Below, piece by piece: positions 8,364 through 16,331 of a stretch of DNA of 64,000 nucleotides; the stretch's first letter is position 1, and every line of letters starts with the position of its first letter. The notes beneath the pieces were generated by a model. It had not been told where the DNA came from, made no database searches, and worked only from the letters and a program-made list of their open reading frames with translations. Source of the stretch: Pontixanthobacter luteolus (lineage in GTDB: Bacteria; Pseudomonadota; Alphaproteobacteria; Sphingomonadales; Sphingomonadaceae); the NCBI RefSeq assembly GCF_009828095.1, contig NZ_WTYP01000001.1:1302001-1366000 (forward strand), written 5' to 3'. The translations under genes were made by a program, and so were the position numbers.

Positions 8364-9272
8364 ATGAGCACACAGCCTGAAAACTCACCCCCATCGGGAC
8401 TGCCAGCCGCGCTGGGTGCCTACATAATTTGGGGCTTGTTGCCGCTCTATCTCGTGCTGGTGAAGACGGTGCCGCCCTTCGAATTCGTCGGCTGGCGAAT
8501 TATCTGGACGCTGCCCTTCTGCCTTTTGATCGTCGCCTTTCGCAAACAATTTGCTGACGTAATCGCCGCGCTGGGCGACCGGCGGGTGGTGATGACACTG
8601 TGCGCCAGTGCGACGCTGATCGCGATCAACTGGCTGGTTTACGTCTGGGCCATCCAGAACGGGCATATTTATGCAGCCAGTCTTGGATATTACATCAATC
8701 CGCTGATCAACGTGCTGCTCGGCACGTTTGTGCTGGGTGAGAGGCTGAGCAAGCGGCAATGGCTTGCCGTAGGTCTGGCTGCATCCGGCGTCGCAATCCT
8801 GGCCGCTGGCGCGCTGACCACCCTATGGATCAGCCTGACTCTGGCCTTCAGCTTTGGCACTTACGGGCTGCTGCGCAAACGGGTTGCGGTCGGCTCTCTC
8901 CCCGGACTGACCATCGAGTCGGCGATCCTGCTGCTACCCGCAGCCGGAGTTGCACTTTTCTATGCGCAGGAGCCGGTCGGGTCTTCTTTCACCGTGGATC
9001 TATGGCTTAGCCTCGCGATCATGCTGGGCGGCGTACTAACCGCTGTTCCGCTGCTGATGTTTGCGGTGGCCGCGCGCCGGATGGATTATTCGACGCTGGG
9101 TTTCATCCAGTTCCTCGCCCCGACCATCGTGTTCCTGCTCGGCCTGTTCGTATTCCGGGAAGATCTGAAGCCTGTTCAACTGGCCTGCTTCGTAATGATC
9201 TGGACCGCCTTGGCGATATTCGTCTGGGATATGTGGGCCCGCCGGGCCAGACCGGTAAAAACCGAGGCCTGA
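8364..9272 (+). CDS. rarD: RarD/EamA-family drug/metabolite transporter
   Basis: A 302-residue inner membrane protein with about ten hydrophobic segments in two EamA-type halves. The start 'GAYIIWGLLPLYLVLVKTVPPFE' and the internal 'INWLVYVWAIQNGH' and 'ASLGYYINPLINVLLG' are typical of the RarD subfamily. RarD substrates are not well established; chloramphenicol sensitivity gave the name. It is convergent with pyrC and the two stop codons abut exactly (TGA|TCA at 9270-9275), leaving no room for a separate terminator. Confidence 0.9.
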   Translation: MSTQPENSPPSGLPAALGAYIIWGLLPLYLVLVKTVPPFEFVGWRIIWTLPFCLLIVAFRKQFADVIAALGDRRVVMTLCASATLIAINWLVYVWAIQNGHIYAASLGYYINPLINVLLGTFVLGERLSKRQWLAVGLAASGVAILAAGALTTLWISLTLAFSFGTYGLLRKRVAVGSLPGLTIESAILLLPAAGVALFYAQEPVGSSFTVDLWLSLAIMLGGVLTAVPLLMFAVAARRMDYSTLGFIQFLAPTIVFLLGLFVFREDLKPVQLACFVMIWTALAIFVWDMWARRARPVKTEA

Positions 9273-10313
9273 TCAGGCGTATTTCCAGCCTATCGTTTCG
9301 CCTGCGTGGAACGGAACAATGGGCGTGCCATTGGCGTCGACAGTCTGCGGGACTTCATTCGCCGTTTTGGTCAGCGTGATCGTCTGCTCGTTTACCGGCA
9401 GGCCGTAGAATGCGGGACCATTTAGCGATGCAAATGCTTCGAACCGGTCCAGCGCGCCCGCTTCCTCGAACACTGTCAGGTAACTTTCCAGCGCGAACGG
9501 CGCATTGAAAATACCGGCACAGCCGCAGGCATTCTCCTTCGCATCCTTTGCATGAGGCGCGCTGTCGGTGCCGAGGAAATATTTCGCAGAACCCGAAGTC
9601 GCCGCCTTGCGCAGCGCAAGCCTGTGATGTTCGCGCTTGGCAACCGGCAGGCAATAGGCGTGCGGCCTGATCCCGCCGACCAGCATCGCGTTGCGGTTGA
9701 TGTGAAGATGTTGCGGCGTGATCGTCGCGCCGACATTCGCACCGCACGATTCGACGAAATCAACCGCATCAGAGGTGGTGATGTGTTCAAACACCACTTT
9801 CAGTTCGGGAAAGTCGCCCACCACGCGTTTCATATTCCGCTCAATGAAGACTTTCTCCCGGTCGAAAATGTCGATGTCGGCATCAGTCACTTCGCCGTGG
9901 ATCAGCAGCGGCATCCCGATCTGTTCCATCACGGCCATCACATCGCGCAAATTGGCGATGTCGCTGACACCGTGCGCGGAATTCGTTGTCGCATTCGCCG
10001 GATACAATTTTGCGGCGGTGAAAACGCCTTGGGCAAACCCGCGCTCAATTTCTGCCGGGTCGGTCTGGTCGGTCAGATAGCAGGTCATCAGCGGGGTGAA
10101 GTCCATATCCGCCGGTACCGCCGCCATGATCCGGTCGCGATAGGCGGATGCGGACGCCGCATCGGTAACAGGCGGTGACAGGTTCGGCATAACAATCGCA
10201 CGAGCGAACTGGCGCGCAGTGTAGCGGGCCACACCTTCCAGAATCGCGCCATCGCGCAGGTGTACGTGCCAATCGTCGGGCCGGCGGATGGTAATGCTGT
10301 CCATACTACTCAT
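9273..10313 (-). CDS. pyrC: Dihydroorotase, class II
   Basis: A 346-residue zinc amidohydrolase that cyclises N-carbamoyl-aspartate to dihydroorotate in pyrimidine synthesis. The length and block '[17 protein letters not shown]' (metal-binding HxH), '[17 protein letters not shown]' (with the Lys that is carboxylated in this family), 'LLIHGEVTD', 'FEHITTSD' and '[15 protein letters not shown]' (catalytic Asp) match the short E. coli-type class II enzyme. Active-site residues all look intact. ATGs at 10313 and 10304 are both possible starts. pyrE is in this window at 29496 but not linked. Confidence 0.95.
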   Translation of the reverse strand: MSSMDSITIRRPDDWHVHLRDGAILEGVARYTARQFARAIVMPNLSPPVTDAASASAYRDRIMAAVPADMDFTPLMTCYLTDQTDPAEIERGFAQGVFTAAKLYPANATTNSAHGVSDIANLRDVMAVMEQIGMPLLIHGEVTDADIDIFDREKVFIERNMKRVVGDFPELKVVFEHITTSDAVDFVESCGANVGATITPQHLHINRNAMLVGGIRPHAYCLPVAKREHHRLALRKAATSGSAKYFLGTDSAPHAKDAKENACGCAGIFNAPFALESYLTVFEEAGALDRFEAFASLNGPAFYGLPVNEQTITLTKTANEVPQTVDANGTPIVPFHAGETIGWKYA

Positions 10314-10390
10314 ACTCGCAAATGACGCGGTTCAGGGTTGGCCGTATCCATAGGGACGAATTGCCGCAGAGTCCCGACTTAAGCGCATCA

Positions 10391-11221
10391 TCAGGCGTCG
10401 CAGCCGCCGCCGAGCCAGCTGCGCGCATCGCGCTGCCCCTGCTCCCAAGTTCGGGTTACCTTGGTTTCGTCGGTGAAATCGATCTTGTCTGCCGCCACTT
10501 CCTTGCTTGGCTGGACATAGATATGCTGGTCACTCACGGGCAGATTGCGATAACGCCGGGTCAGCAAGACGAGAGTTCTTCCCTCGTCCGGCTGCGGCAG
10601 AGGGGCCTTGTCGAGCATTCCCCCATCGAGCACGTCGCGCCCTTCCCATTCGGGCACGTCAAACACGGGCGGTATCGTCGCTGCGGCGCAGATCAGATCG
10701 ACCAGCCGGCCTTGTTGTGCCGCCTGCCTGGCATCGACTCGCAGCGATCGCATGCCCATCGCGCGCGGCAAGGCAAGGTGCGGGGTCGAACGAACCTGCT
10801 GGTCCAGCTGATAGGCAATTCCGGCAAAAACCGCCACAAGACGGGGGTACAGCCATTGCGGAGGCAGACCAAGTATCACTTCGAATTGCGGTCCGTCGGC
10901 AATCCGCTCGATCGCCCGATCATCGAGCGTAGTGGACACAACCGCACGGTACATTTCCTGATGCGGGGTGAAATTGGAGCGACCGGATTTCAGGTTGGCG
11001 TCGTTTTGCTGAAACGCTTGCCGCATCAAATCGTAGAGGTCTTCCTCGACCTCCCCGATCCACGCGGCACCAGACAAAGCGCCGCCGGAAACGCCGCTGA
11101 TTCGGTCGGGCCGCAGGTCGGCATAGCTTCCCACCTCAGACAGAAAGCCGCCATGCCAGAAACAGCGGATCCCTCCGCCCGAGAAAGCAACCTGATCAAA
11201 TCCGGTGTCTCTGCTGCTCAT
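10391..11221 (-). CDS. Patatin-like phospholipase family protein
   Basis: A 276-residue patatin-fold lipid acyl hydrolase. It has the oxyanion loop 'FSGGGIRCFWHGG' (near residues 13-25), the Ser nucleophile in 'SGVSGGALSG' (GxSxG) and the catalytic Asp in 'VLDGGMLDKAPL' (D-G-G). These three give the Ser-Asp dyad. No signal peptide, so it is likely cytoplasmic or peripheral, or secreted by a specialised route. The substrate is not predictable. It is divergent from ygfZ with about 51 bases between starts. Confidence 0.87.
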   Translation of the reverse strand: MSSRDTGFDQVAFSGGGIRCFWHGGFLSEVGSYADLRPDRISGVSGGALSGAAWIGEVEEDLYDLMRQAFQQNDANLKSGRSNFTPHQEMYRAVVSTTLDDRAIERIADGPQFEVILGLPPQWLYPRLVAVFAGIAYQLDQQVRSTPHLALPRAMGMRSLRVDARQAAQQGRLVDLICAAATIPPVFDVPEWEGRDVLDGGMLDKAPLPQPDEGRTLVLLTRRYRNLPVSDQHIYVQPSKEVAADKIDFTDETKVTRTWEQGQRDARSWLGGGCDA

Positions 11222-11272
11222 CTGCTTGTCCTTGCCCCTTCCCTTAGGAAACCCGCGCCCTATGTGTAGCGT

Positions 11273-12013
11273 ATGTCAGCACACAGATTGTTCCAACGCG
11301 CGGTTATCCGTTTGGCTCCTCAGGACGACACGGAAAACGTGGCCGATTTCCTGCAAGGCCTCGTCACCAACGATGTGAAGGGACAGCTACCTGTCTGGGC
11401 CGGATTGCTCAGCGCGCAAGGCAAGACGATGTTCGACTTTCTGATATGGCCTGCCGGTGACGGGCAATTGCTGATCGATTGCGAAGCTGACGCCGCAGAC
11501 GATTTAGTCAAGCGCCTTTCTCTGTACCGGCTCCGCCGCAAGATCGACATCAGCCGCGACGATACAATCGGCGTCTACTGGCAGGCAGAACAGGGCGACG
11601 GGGGTGCTCGCGATCCGCGTCTCGCCGATCTTGGCCAGCGCTGGCTGTCACCCGTATCCGAAGATGACGCCGCGGCAGACCATGCCTGGCTGGAACACAG
11701 GCTGCGCCTTGGCGTGCCGGAGGGGCGCGGCGAGCTTGGCGATATTCTGTGGCTGGAAACCAATGCAGCCGAACTGCACGGCGTCAGCTTCGAAAAGGGC
11801 TGCTATATTGGTCAGGAGAACACCGCGCGCATGAACTGGCGGCAAAAGGTCAATCGCCGCCTGCTGGTGGTTCCGGCAAGCGACTCTGATCCGAAGCGGC
11901 AAAAGATAGCCTATCCCGAGCTTTGCTTTGCCATCGATCACCTGCGCGTTGCAGATATCGATCCGGCCAGCACTCCGGAATGGATGAAATTAACGGCAGG
12001 CGAGGCTGGCTGA
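11273..12013 (+). CDS. ygfZ: YgfZ/GcvT-domain folate-binding protein (Fe-S cluster repair factor)
   Basis: A 246-residue protein of the YgfZ family, which uses tetrahydrofolate and assists maturation or repair of [4Fe-4S] enzymes such as MiaB. The family signature K-G-C-Y-I-G-Q-E is present near residue 178 ('FEKGCYIGQENTARMNWRQKVNRRL'), with the essential Cys. It is somewhat short compared with E. coli YgfZ (326 residues), mostly at the C-terminus. It ends 21 bases from the convergent TetR gene. Confidence 0.88.
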   Translation: MSAHRLFQRAVIRLAPQDDTENVADFLQGLVTNDVKGQLPVWAGLLSAQGKTMFDFLIWPAGDGQLLIDCEADAADDLVKRLSLYRLRRKIDISRDDTIGVYWQAEQGDGGARDPRLADLGQRWLSPVSEDDAAADHAWLEHRLRLGVPEGRGELGDILWLETNAAELHGVSFEKGCYIGQENTARMNWRQKVNRRLLVVPASDSDPKRQKIAYPELCFAIDHLRVADIDPASTPEWMKLTAGEAG

Positions 12014-12040
12014 CGGTCCGAAGGCCGGCTGAAGTCAGCC
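12008..12040. terminator. Possible hairpin between ygfZ and the TetR gene
   Basis: GGCTGAC (12008-12014) and GTCAGCC (12034-12040) can pair; both stop codons of the convergent genes fall in the arms. The 19-base loop and lack of a U-run make this weak. Confidence 0.25.
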
Positions 12041-12631
12041 CTGCCCGACCAGATCGAGCGAATCGGTCAGCAAACGCTCCGCCCGGTCTCGCGCCGCGCT
12101 TTCCGGCAGGTTGAGCGACCGGGCCAGCGCCTTGCCCATCAAAGCATCACCCAGCGCCAGCAGAACCAGCGTAAGCGTGTTTTCATGCATCGCCATCACG
12201 CCCTGATGATCGCTGGCTTCTTCCGGTGCCAGTTCATCAACCAGTTCGTGGATCGTTTCGATAATCGGATCGAGCGCATCTTCGTTACCCGTCAGCAGCA
12301 TCCAGCTGGCGAGCCCGCCCGCGCCTTCCTTGTCAAAAGCGTCGAAAGCCAGATCGACCACTTCGCGCGGGCTGCCGAGTCCCGCACGGCTGGCGCGAAC
12401 CGCGTCCTTGATCGTCTCGCAGACGGTTTTTGCCAAATGTTCGGCCAGCGCCTTCTGCAATCCAGAAGCTGACCCGAAATGGTGCAGCAGGTTAGCATGT
12501 GTGCGCCCAACCCTTGCAGAAACAGCCTTAAGAGTGACTGATTGCGGACCCGTTTCGATAAGTAACGCGCGCGCCGCTTCTAGCGCAGAATTGCGGGACT
12601 CTTCGGGGGTTAAACGTTTGCGAGTTGCCAT
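12035..12631 (-). CDS. TetR/AcrR family transcriptional regulator
   Basis: A 198-residue repressor-type protein. The N-terminal helix-turn-helix is clear: 'ALEAARALLIETGPQSVTLKAVSARVGRTHANLLHHFGSASGLQKALAEHL' (about residues 15-65), where 'VGRTHANLLHHF' is the recognition helix. The C-terminal ligand domain is not assignable. The ATG at 12631 is only 28 bases from the ATG of the divergent PF10118 gene at 12660, so autoregulation and control of that gene are likely. The palindrome at 13609-13647 in front of the second PF10118 gene is a candidate additional site. These links are inference. Confidence 0.88.
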   Translation of the reverse strand: MATRKRLTPEESRNSALEAARALLIETGPQSVTLKAVSARVGRTHANLLHHFGSASGLQKALAEHLAKTVCETIKDAVRASRAGLGSPREVVDLAFDAFDKEGAGGLASWMLLTGNEDALDPIIETIHELVDELAPEEASDHQGVMAMHENTLTLVLLALGDALMGKALARSLNLPESAARDRAERLLTDSLDLVGQG

Positions 12632-12659
12632 TAACACTTATGCCTAGTAGATTCTTAAC

Positions 12660-13580
12660 ATGAACAAGCAGACCTCGATCGACGTAAAGCGGACCGCGGC
12701 TCTCGACAAGCCGGCGACGCAGGCCTTCACCGCGATTGATAGCGCAACGCCCGCAGAACACGAACTCATTGTTCGCGACCAGCGCTTTGACCGCAATCAC
12801 AGAACGCCGCGCTGGTGGCATTCGGGCGATCCGGTGGCGACCGCGTGGTACAATTCGGTGTCCGCCAGCCTGCCGCGCGGTGAAGCGTTCTTCATCGATA
12901 CCATGCGGATGTTTCGCGATACGGTGCCTGCCGAAATCGCTGCTGAGATGAAGGCGTTCACCACACAGGAAATCAATCACACCCGCGAACATGTCGCGTT
13001 CAACCGGCTCGTGTCCGACCACGGATACAATGTCGAAAGCATTGACCAGGGCATCCAGTCAATGCTGGAACTGACCGAAGGCCGGCCGAAAGAATTCAAC
13101 CTCGCCATAACCATCGCACTGGAACATTTCGCCGCGATCATCAGCCATCATCTGCTGTCCGATCCGCGCTATCTGGAAGGTGCCGATCCGGTTGCCGCGG
13201 ATATCTGGCGCTGGCACGCGACAGAAGAGATCGAGCACAAGGGTATCACCTATGATGTGTGGCTCCACGCGACGAAAGACTGGAGCCGGTGGAAGCGATA
13301 CCGCGTCAAGACCTTGATCGCGATGCTGATCACTCGCAAATATTTCGGAAACCGCATCCGCGATGCGATCGGCTTGCTGGAACAGGATGGCTACAGCCGC
13401 CGGAAAGCCAAATGGAAGCTTTATGCGTTTCTGTGGTGGAAGCCGGGCATGATGCGCCGCATGTTCTTCGAATGGGCAAAGATCCTGATGCCGGGATTCC
13501 ACCCTTGGAAGCTGGATGACCGAGCATTGATCGGCAAGCTCGACAGCCCTTATGCAGACGCGGTGATGCCCGCCGAGTAA
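12660..13580 (+). CDS. PF10118-type metal-dependent hydrolase family protein (copy 1)
   Basis: A 306-residue protein of the family annotated as predicted metal-dependent hydrolase (PF10118, COG3687). Conserved carboxylate/His clusters look like metal ligands: 'RGEAFF' (Glu75), 'QEINHTREH' (Glu104, His107, Glu110, His111), 'ALEHF' (155-156) and 'WRWHATEEIEHKG' (His186, Glu189-190, His193). This spacing resembles a helical di-metal protein such as ferritin-like oxidases rather than a classic hydrolase; that reading is my inference. No ribosome site precedes the ATG at 12660, so the transcript may be leaderless. It is clearly homologous to the next gene and divergent from a TetR regulator. Confidence 0.85.
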   Translation: MNKQTSIDVKRTAALDKPATQAFTAIDSATPAEHELIVRDQRFDRNHRTPRWWHSGDPVATAWYNSVSASLPRGEAFFIDTMRMFRDTVPAEIAAEMKAFTTQEINHTREHVAFNRLVSDHGYNVESIDQGIQSMLELTEGRPKEFNLAITIALEHFAAIISHHLLSDPRYLEGADPVAADIWRWHATEEIEHKGITYDVWLHATKDWSRWKRYRVKTLIAMLITRKYFGNRIRDAIGLLEQDGYSRRKAKWKLYAFLWWKPGMMRRMFFEWAKILMPGFHPWKLDDRALIGKLDSPYADAVMPAE

Positions 13581-13608
13581 CGTCGGCTCAAGCGCAACCA
13601 ACCCTTAT

Positions 13609-13647
13609 TGACATTGATGTAAGTAAGAGCTACTTACATCAATGTCA
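13609..13647. promoter_or_regulatory. Perfect 17-bp-arm inverted repeat, likely operator
   Basis: TGACATTGATGTAAGTA (13609-13625) and its exact complement TACTTACATCAATGTCA (13631-13647) flank the spacer AGAGC. A consensus -35 TTGACA (13608-13613) overlaps the left arm. The dyad sits 20 bases before the start of the second PF10118 gene. It looks like a repressor site overlapping a promoter; a hairpin terminator reading is less likely as there is no U-run. The neighbouring TetR regulator is the obvious candidate binder. Confidence 0.7.
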
Positions 13648-13666
13648 GTTATCAATGGAGTTTGCC

Positions 13667-14545
13667 TTGAACGCCCCTGCCAAGATCAATCTGGATGCGA
13701 CAAAACGCAGCCCGACACCTAACGACCTCGACATCGTGGTCCGGGACGAACGCTTCAATCGTGAAACCACGCCAAACCGTTGGTGGGCCGGCGATGCATT
13801 CGGAACCGCTTGGCACAACGCGCTTTCGGCGACTTTCCCTCGCGGAGAGGCTTTCTTCATCGAAGCCGTAAAGGCACACCGCGAAGGCGCCGAGCCGAAA
13901 CTGGCCGAAGAAATCCGCGCTTTCGTAAAGCAGGAAATCAACCACACCCGCGAGCACATTGCCTTCAACAAACTGGCTGAAAATGCCGGTTACGACATCA
14001 AGGCAATCGATCAGCGCGTGAAAGAAATGCTCGACCTGACAAAGGACCGTCCGGCGATCGCCAATCTGGCTGTGACGATGGCGCTGGAGCATTACACCGC
14101 GATGATGGCGCACGAATTCCTCGCCAACCCCAAGCATTTTGAAAATGCCGATCCGGAAGTGCGCGACATGTGGCGCTGGCACTCGGTCGAGGAAGTCGAG
14201 CATAAAGGCGTGGCGTATGACACCTGGAACCATGCGACCAAGGATTGGTCCGACTGGCAGCGCTGGAAAGTTCGCAGTCTGGTGATGGTTTCGGTGACTG
14301 GCCGGTTCTTCAAGAACCGCTGGAAAGACTCGCTGAACCTGCTTGCTCAGGACGGTATCACCGGATGGAAGGCGCGCTGGGGTCTGTTCAAATACCTGAC
14401 AGTCACTCCCGGTGTCGTTCGCCGGATTTTCCCGGCATGGCTCGCCTATTTCAAACCGGGCTTCCACCCATGGGATCATGACGACCGCGAACTGATCCAG
14501 AAATATGAAGGCGAATTTGCAGACGCACTGATGCCTGCTGAGTAA
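13667..14545 (+). CDS. PF10118-type metal-dependent hydrolase family protein (copy 2)
   Basis: A 292-residue paralogue of the preceding gene, similar along its whole length and sharing 'PRGEAFFIE', 'QEINHTREHIAFNKL', 'ALEHYTAMMAHEF', 'WRWHSVEEVEHKGVAYD' and the C-terminal 'PGFHPW' and 'ADALMPAE'. All putative metal ligands are kept. I use the TTG at 13667 because GGAG ends 6 bases upstream; the ATG at 13655 lacks a site. The pair looks like a tandem duplication whose copies have diverged. A palindrome lies immediately upstream and a strong terminator follows at 14569. Confidence 0.85.
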   Translation: MNAPAKINLDATKRSPTPNDLDIVVRDERFNRETTPNRWWAGDAFGTAWHNALSATFPRGEAFFIEAVKAHREGAEPKLAEEIRAFVKQEINHTREHIAFNKLAENAGYDIKAIDQRVKEMLDLTKDRPAIANLAVTMALEHYTAMMAHEFLANPKHFENADPEVRDMWRWHSVEEVEHKGVAYDTWNHATKDWSDWQRWKVRSLVMVSVTGRFFKNRWKDSLNLLAQDGITGWKARWGLFKYLTVTPGVVRRIFPAWLAYFKPGFHPWDHDDRELIQKYEGEFADALMPAE

Positions 14546-14568
14546 CAATCCCCTTAAGGACTTACGAA

Positions 14569-14598
14569 AAAGCCCCCGGCCTCGCGGTCGGGGGCTTT
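14569..14598 (+). terminator. Intrinsic terminator after the second PF10118 gene
   Basis: AAAGCCCCCG (14569-14578) pairs with CGGGGGCTTT (14589-14598), with three more inner pairs and a 4-base loop. A-rich on the left and T-rich on the right, it could act in both directions and also serve the convergent GNAT gene. Confidence 0.85.
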
Positions 14599-14613
14599 GT
14601 CATTTGTGAGACA

Positions 14614-15162
14614 TCAGGCGGCCTGTTTCATGTCTTGCGGACCGATATCATCGTCTCCGTCAAGCTTCGCCTCAAAACAGGCCACCGGATCGCGCCGACC
14701 GCGGGCACGGCTATATGCGGGCCGGATTCGGCCAGTCGGTGTGAAACCCGCTTTCCGCAGAACCTTGCCCGAGGCAGGGTTATCGATGAAATGTGATGCC
14801 GTCATACGCTTGTGTCCAAGCGTGCCTGCGATCTGCAGCAGGGAACGGGCCGCCTCTGTCGCGAAACCCTTGCCCCACCATTCGCGTGCGATCCAATAGC
14901 CGAGCTGGACATTGCCGGTATCGTCATCAATGCCGATTCCCGCCCCACCGATGAGACCTGCTTCGGGCAAAGTGACCACGAAACTGGGCAGAAAACCATC
15001 CTGCTTGCGCGCGGCGAAATTGCGGGCGTCCTCTGCCGTATAGGGCCACGGCGCGGTGGCGAGGTTCATCACGACCTGTTGATCAGCCATGCCGCGATAG
15101 ATCTCTTCCCAATCCTCGGGCCAGGCTGGCCGTAGAAACAGCCGTTCAGTGCGATGGAACAT
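14614..15162 (-). CDS. GNAT family N-acetyltransferase (RimJ/RimL-like)
   Basis: A 182-residue acetyltransferase of the RimJ/RimL/Acetyltransf_3 type. It begins 'TERLFLRPAWPEDWEEIY', has the central beta-bulge segment 'NVQLGYWIAREWWGKGFATEAARSLL' that forms the acetyl-CoA pyrophosphate loop (G-K-G-F-A-T), and ends 'NPASGKVLRKAGFTPTG'. Such proteins acetylate the N-terminus of ribosomal proteins, other proteins or small molecules; the acceptor is unknown. It stands alone between two terminators. Confidence 0.88.
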   Translation of the reverse strand: MFHRTERLFLRPAWPEDWEEIYRGMADQQVVMNLATAPWPYTAEDARNFAARKQDGFLPSFVVTLPEAGLIGGAGIGIDDDTGNVQLGYWIAREWWGKGFATEAARSLLQIAGTLGHKRMTASHFIDNPASGKVLRKAGFTPTGRIRPAYSRARGRRDPVACFEAKLDGDDDIGPQDMKQAA

Positions 15163-15265
15163 GGCGTCTTCTCCTCAAGGCCCCGCACCAGCCCCCTAAG
15201 CATGATGCGTGACATTCACATTGCGGCGAAAGCAATTTTCGCCGGTTCGTGAGGGAGATACGACA

Positions 15266-15296
15266 AGAGGGAGACCGGATGATCCGATCTCCCTCT
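15266..15296 (-). terminator. Hairpin downstream of rplU-rpmA
   Basis: AGAGGGAGA (15266-15274) and TCTCCCTCT (15288-15296) are perfect arms, with a further CGGAT/ATCCG pairing inside. It lies about 60 bases past the rpmA stop. The following minus-strand sequence has only scattered Us, so it may act as a 3' end-stabilising hairpin as well as a terminator. Confidence 0.6.
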
Positions 15297-15356
15297 GGAG
15301 TTGCCGAGTGTTCGGCGGACCATCCTGTCGGATAGCCCTGTCAGTGAACTATCCAG

Positions 15357-15626
15357 TTATTCGGCGGCTTCGGCCATCATGTCCACGGACACGTATTTAC
15401 GGCCTTGTTTACCTGAGTGGAATCGCACGCGACCGCCTTCGAGGGCGAAGAGCGTGTGGTCCTTGCCCATCCCGACATTGGTGCCCGGATAGAACTTGGT
15501 GCCACGCTGGCGCACGATAATGTTGCCCGGAATCACTTCCTGGCTACCGAATTTCTTCACACCAAGGCGGCGACCTGCTGAGTCGCGACCGTTGCGGGAT
15601 GAACCACCTGCTTTTTTATGTGCCAT
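15357..15626 (-). CDS. rpmA: 50S ribosomal protein L27
   Basis: An 89-residue L27. It has the invariant start [18 protein letters not shown] that reaches toward the peptidyl transferase centre, then '[29 protein letters not shown]' and '[12 protein letters not shown]'. There is no N-terminal Firmicutes-type cleaved extension. It follows rplU by 26 bases on the minus strand, the standard rplU-rpmA operon. Confidence 0.98.
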   Translation of the reverse strand: MAHKKAGGSSRNGRDSAGRRLGVKKFGSQEVIPGNIIVRQRGTKFYPGTNVGMGKDHTLFALEGGRVRFHSGKQGRKYVSVDMMAEAAE

Positions 15627-15652
15627 TGTCTCTTACTCTTTCGAAACTTGTC

Positions 15653-16114
15653 TTAGTCCGCTTTCTTAGCGGGCGCCTTCTTGGCAGCAGGCTTCTTTGC
15701 AGGAGCCTTCTTCTCAGCAGCTTCCTTCTTGGGAGCAGCCTTCTTAGCCGGAGCCTTGGTCTCTTCAGAAGCTTCCTTCTTTGGAGCGGCCTTCTTCGTC
15801 GCAGCCTTCTTCGAACCTTCACCAACGTCGGTGATGCGAAGCAGGGTCATCTGCTGACGGTGACCAGCCTTGCGGCGGTAGTTGTGGCGGCGGCGCTTCT
15901 TGAAAACGACGACCTTTTCGCTCTTGGCCTGCGCAATGATTTCAGCCGAAACCGAAACCTTGGAAGCATCAGCGATCGAATCGCCTTCACCGGCAAGCAG
16001 CACGTCACCCAGGGTAACGGTATCGCCAGCTTCACCAGCCAGCTTTTCAACTGCGATCTTGTCTCCTGCGGCAACCCGGTACTGTTTGCCGCCAGTGCGC
16101 ACTACTGCGAACAT
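15653..16114 (-). CDS. rplU: 50S ribosomal protein L21 with Lys/Ala-rich C-terminal extension
   Basis: The L21 core is residues 1-98 (start '[19 protein letters not shown]', and the rRNA-binding '[21 protein letters not shown]'). A 55-residue tail follows (99-153), built of AAPKK, APAKK and related blocks with a few Glu. Typical L21 is about 103 residues, so half as much again has been added. The tail resembles histone H1-like or AKKAP repeat segments and may contact rRNA or be disordered. The synthesis context (rpmA next) leaves no doubt about the core identity. A weak TTGACT/TAACGG promoter can be drawn at 16214-16242. Confidence 0.95.
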   Translation of the reverse strand: MFAVVRTGGKQYRVAAGDKIAVEKLAGEAGDTVTLGDVLLAGEGDSIADASKVSVSAEIIAQAKSEKVVVFKKRRRHNYRRKAGHRQQMTLLRITDVGEGSKKAATKKAAPKKEASEETKAPAKKAAPKKEAAEKKAPAKKPAAKKAPAKKAD

Positions 16115-16331
16115 GGTTTTGTCACTTTCAATTTATCTGCAGTGCCGCACCCATCATGAGTACGGCGCACCCGAAAAGCCGCCGAAATGGCGGGCCTGCC
16201 GGAAAGAAAGGTGCCGTTAAGGGATAGCCCCGCTCAAGTCAACGTTTTCAGGCCTGCTTTTTTCACGATCTGCTGCAACCAGTGGCACTCTCTGGATGGA
16301 AAGCCGGGGATTGCGTGCTAAGGCAAGGCCG

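Noticed and set aside
10352-10374. GGGAC...GTCCC hairpin downstream of the patatin gene
   Set aside because: Only five pairs with a 13-base loop and no U-run; too weak to list as a terminator.
13652-14548. 298-codon minus-strand frame opposite the second PF10118 gene
   Set aside because: It mirrors the coding strand almost exactly and resembles no protein; GC-rich codon bias makes such frames common.
15653-15820. Tandem DNA repeat in the L21 tail as a mobile or CRISPR-like array
   Set aside because: The repetition is at the level of short Lys/Ala codon blocks in a coding frame; there are no regular spacers.
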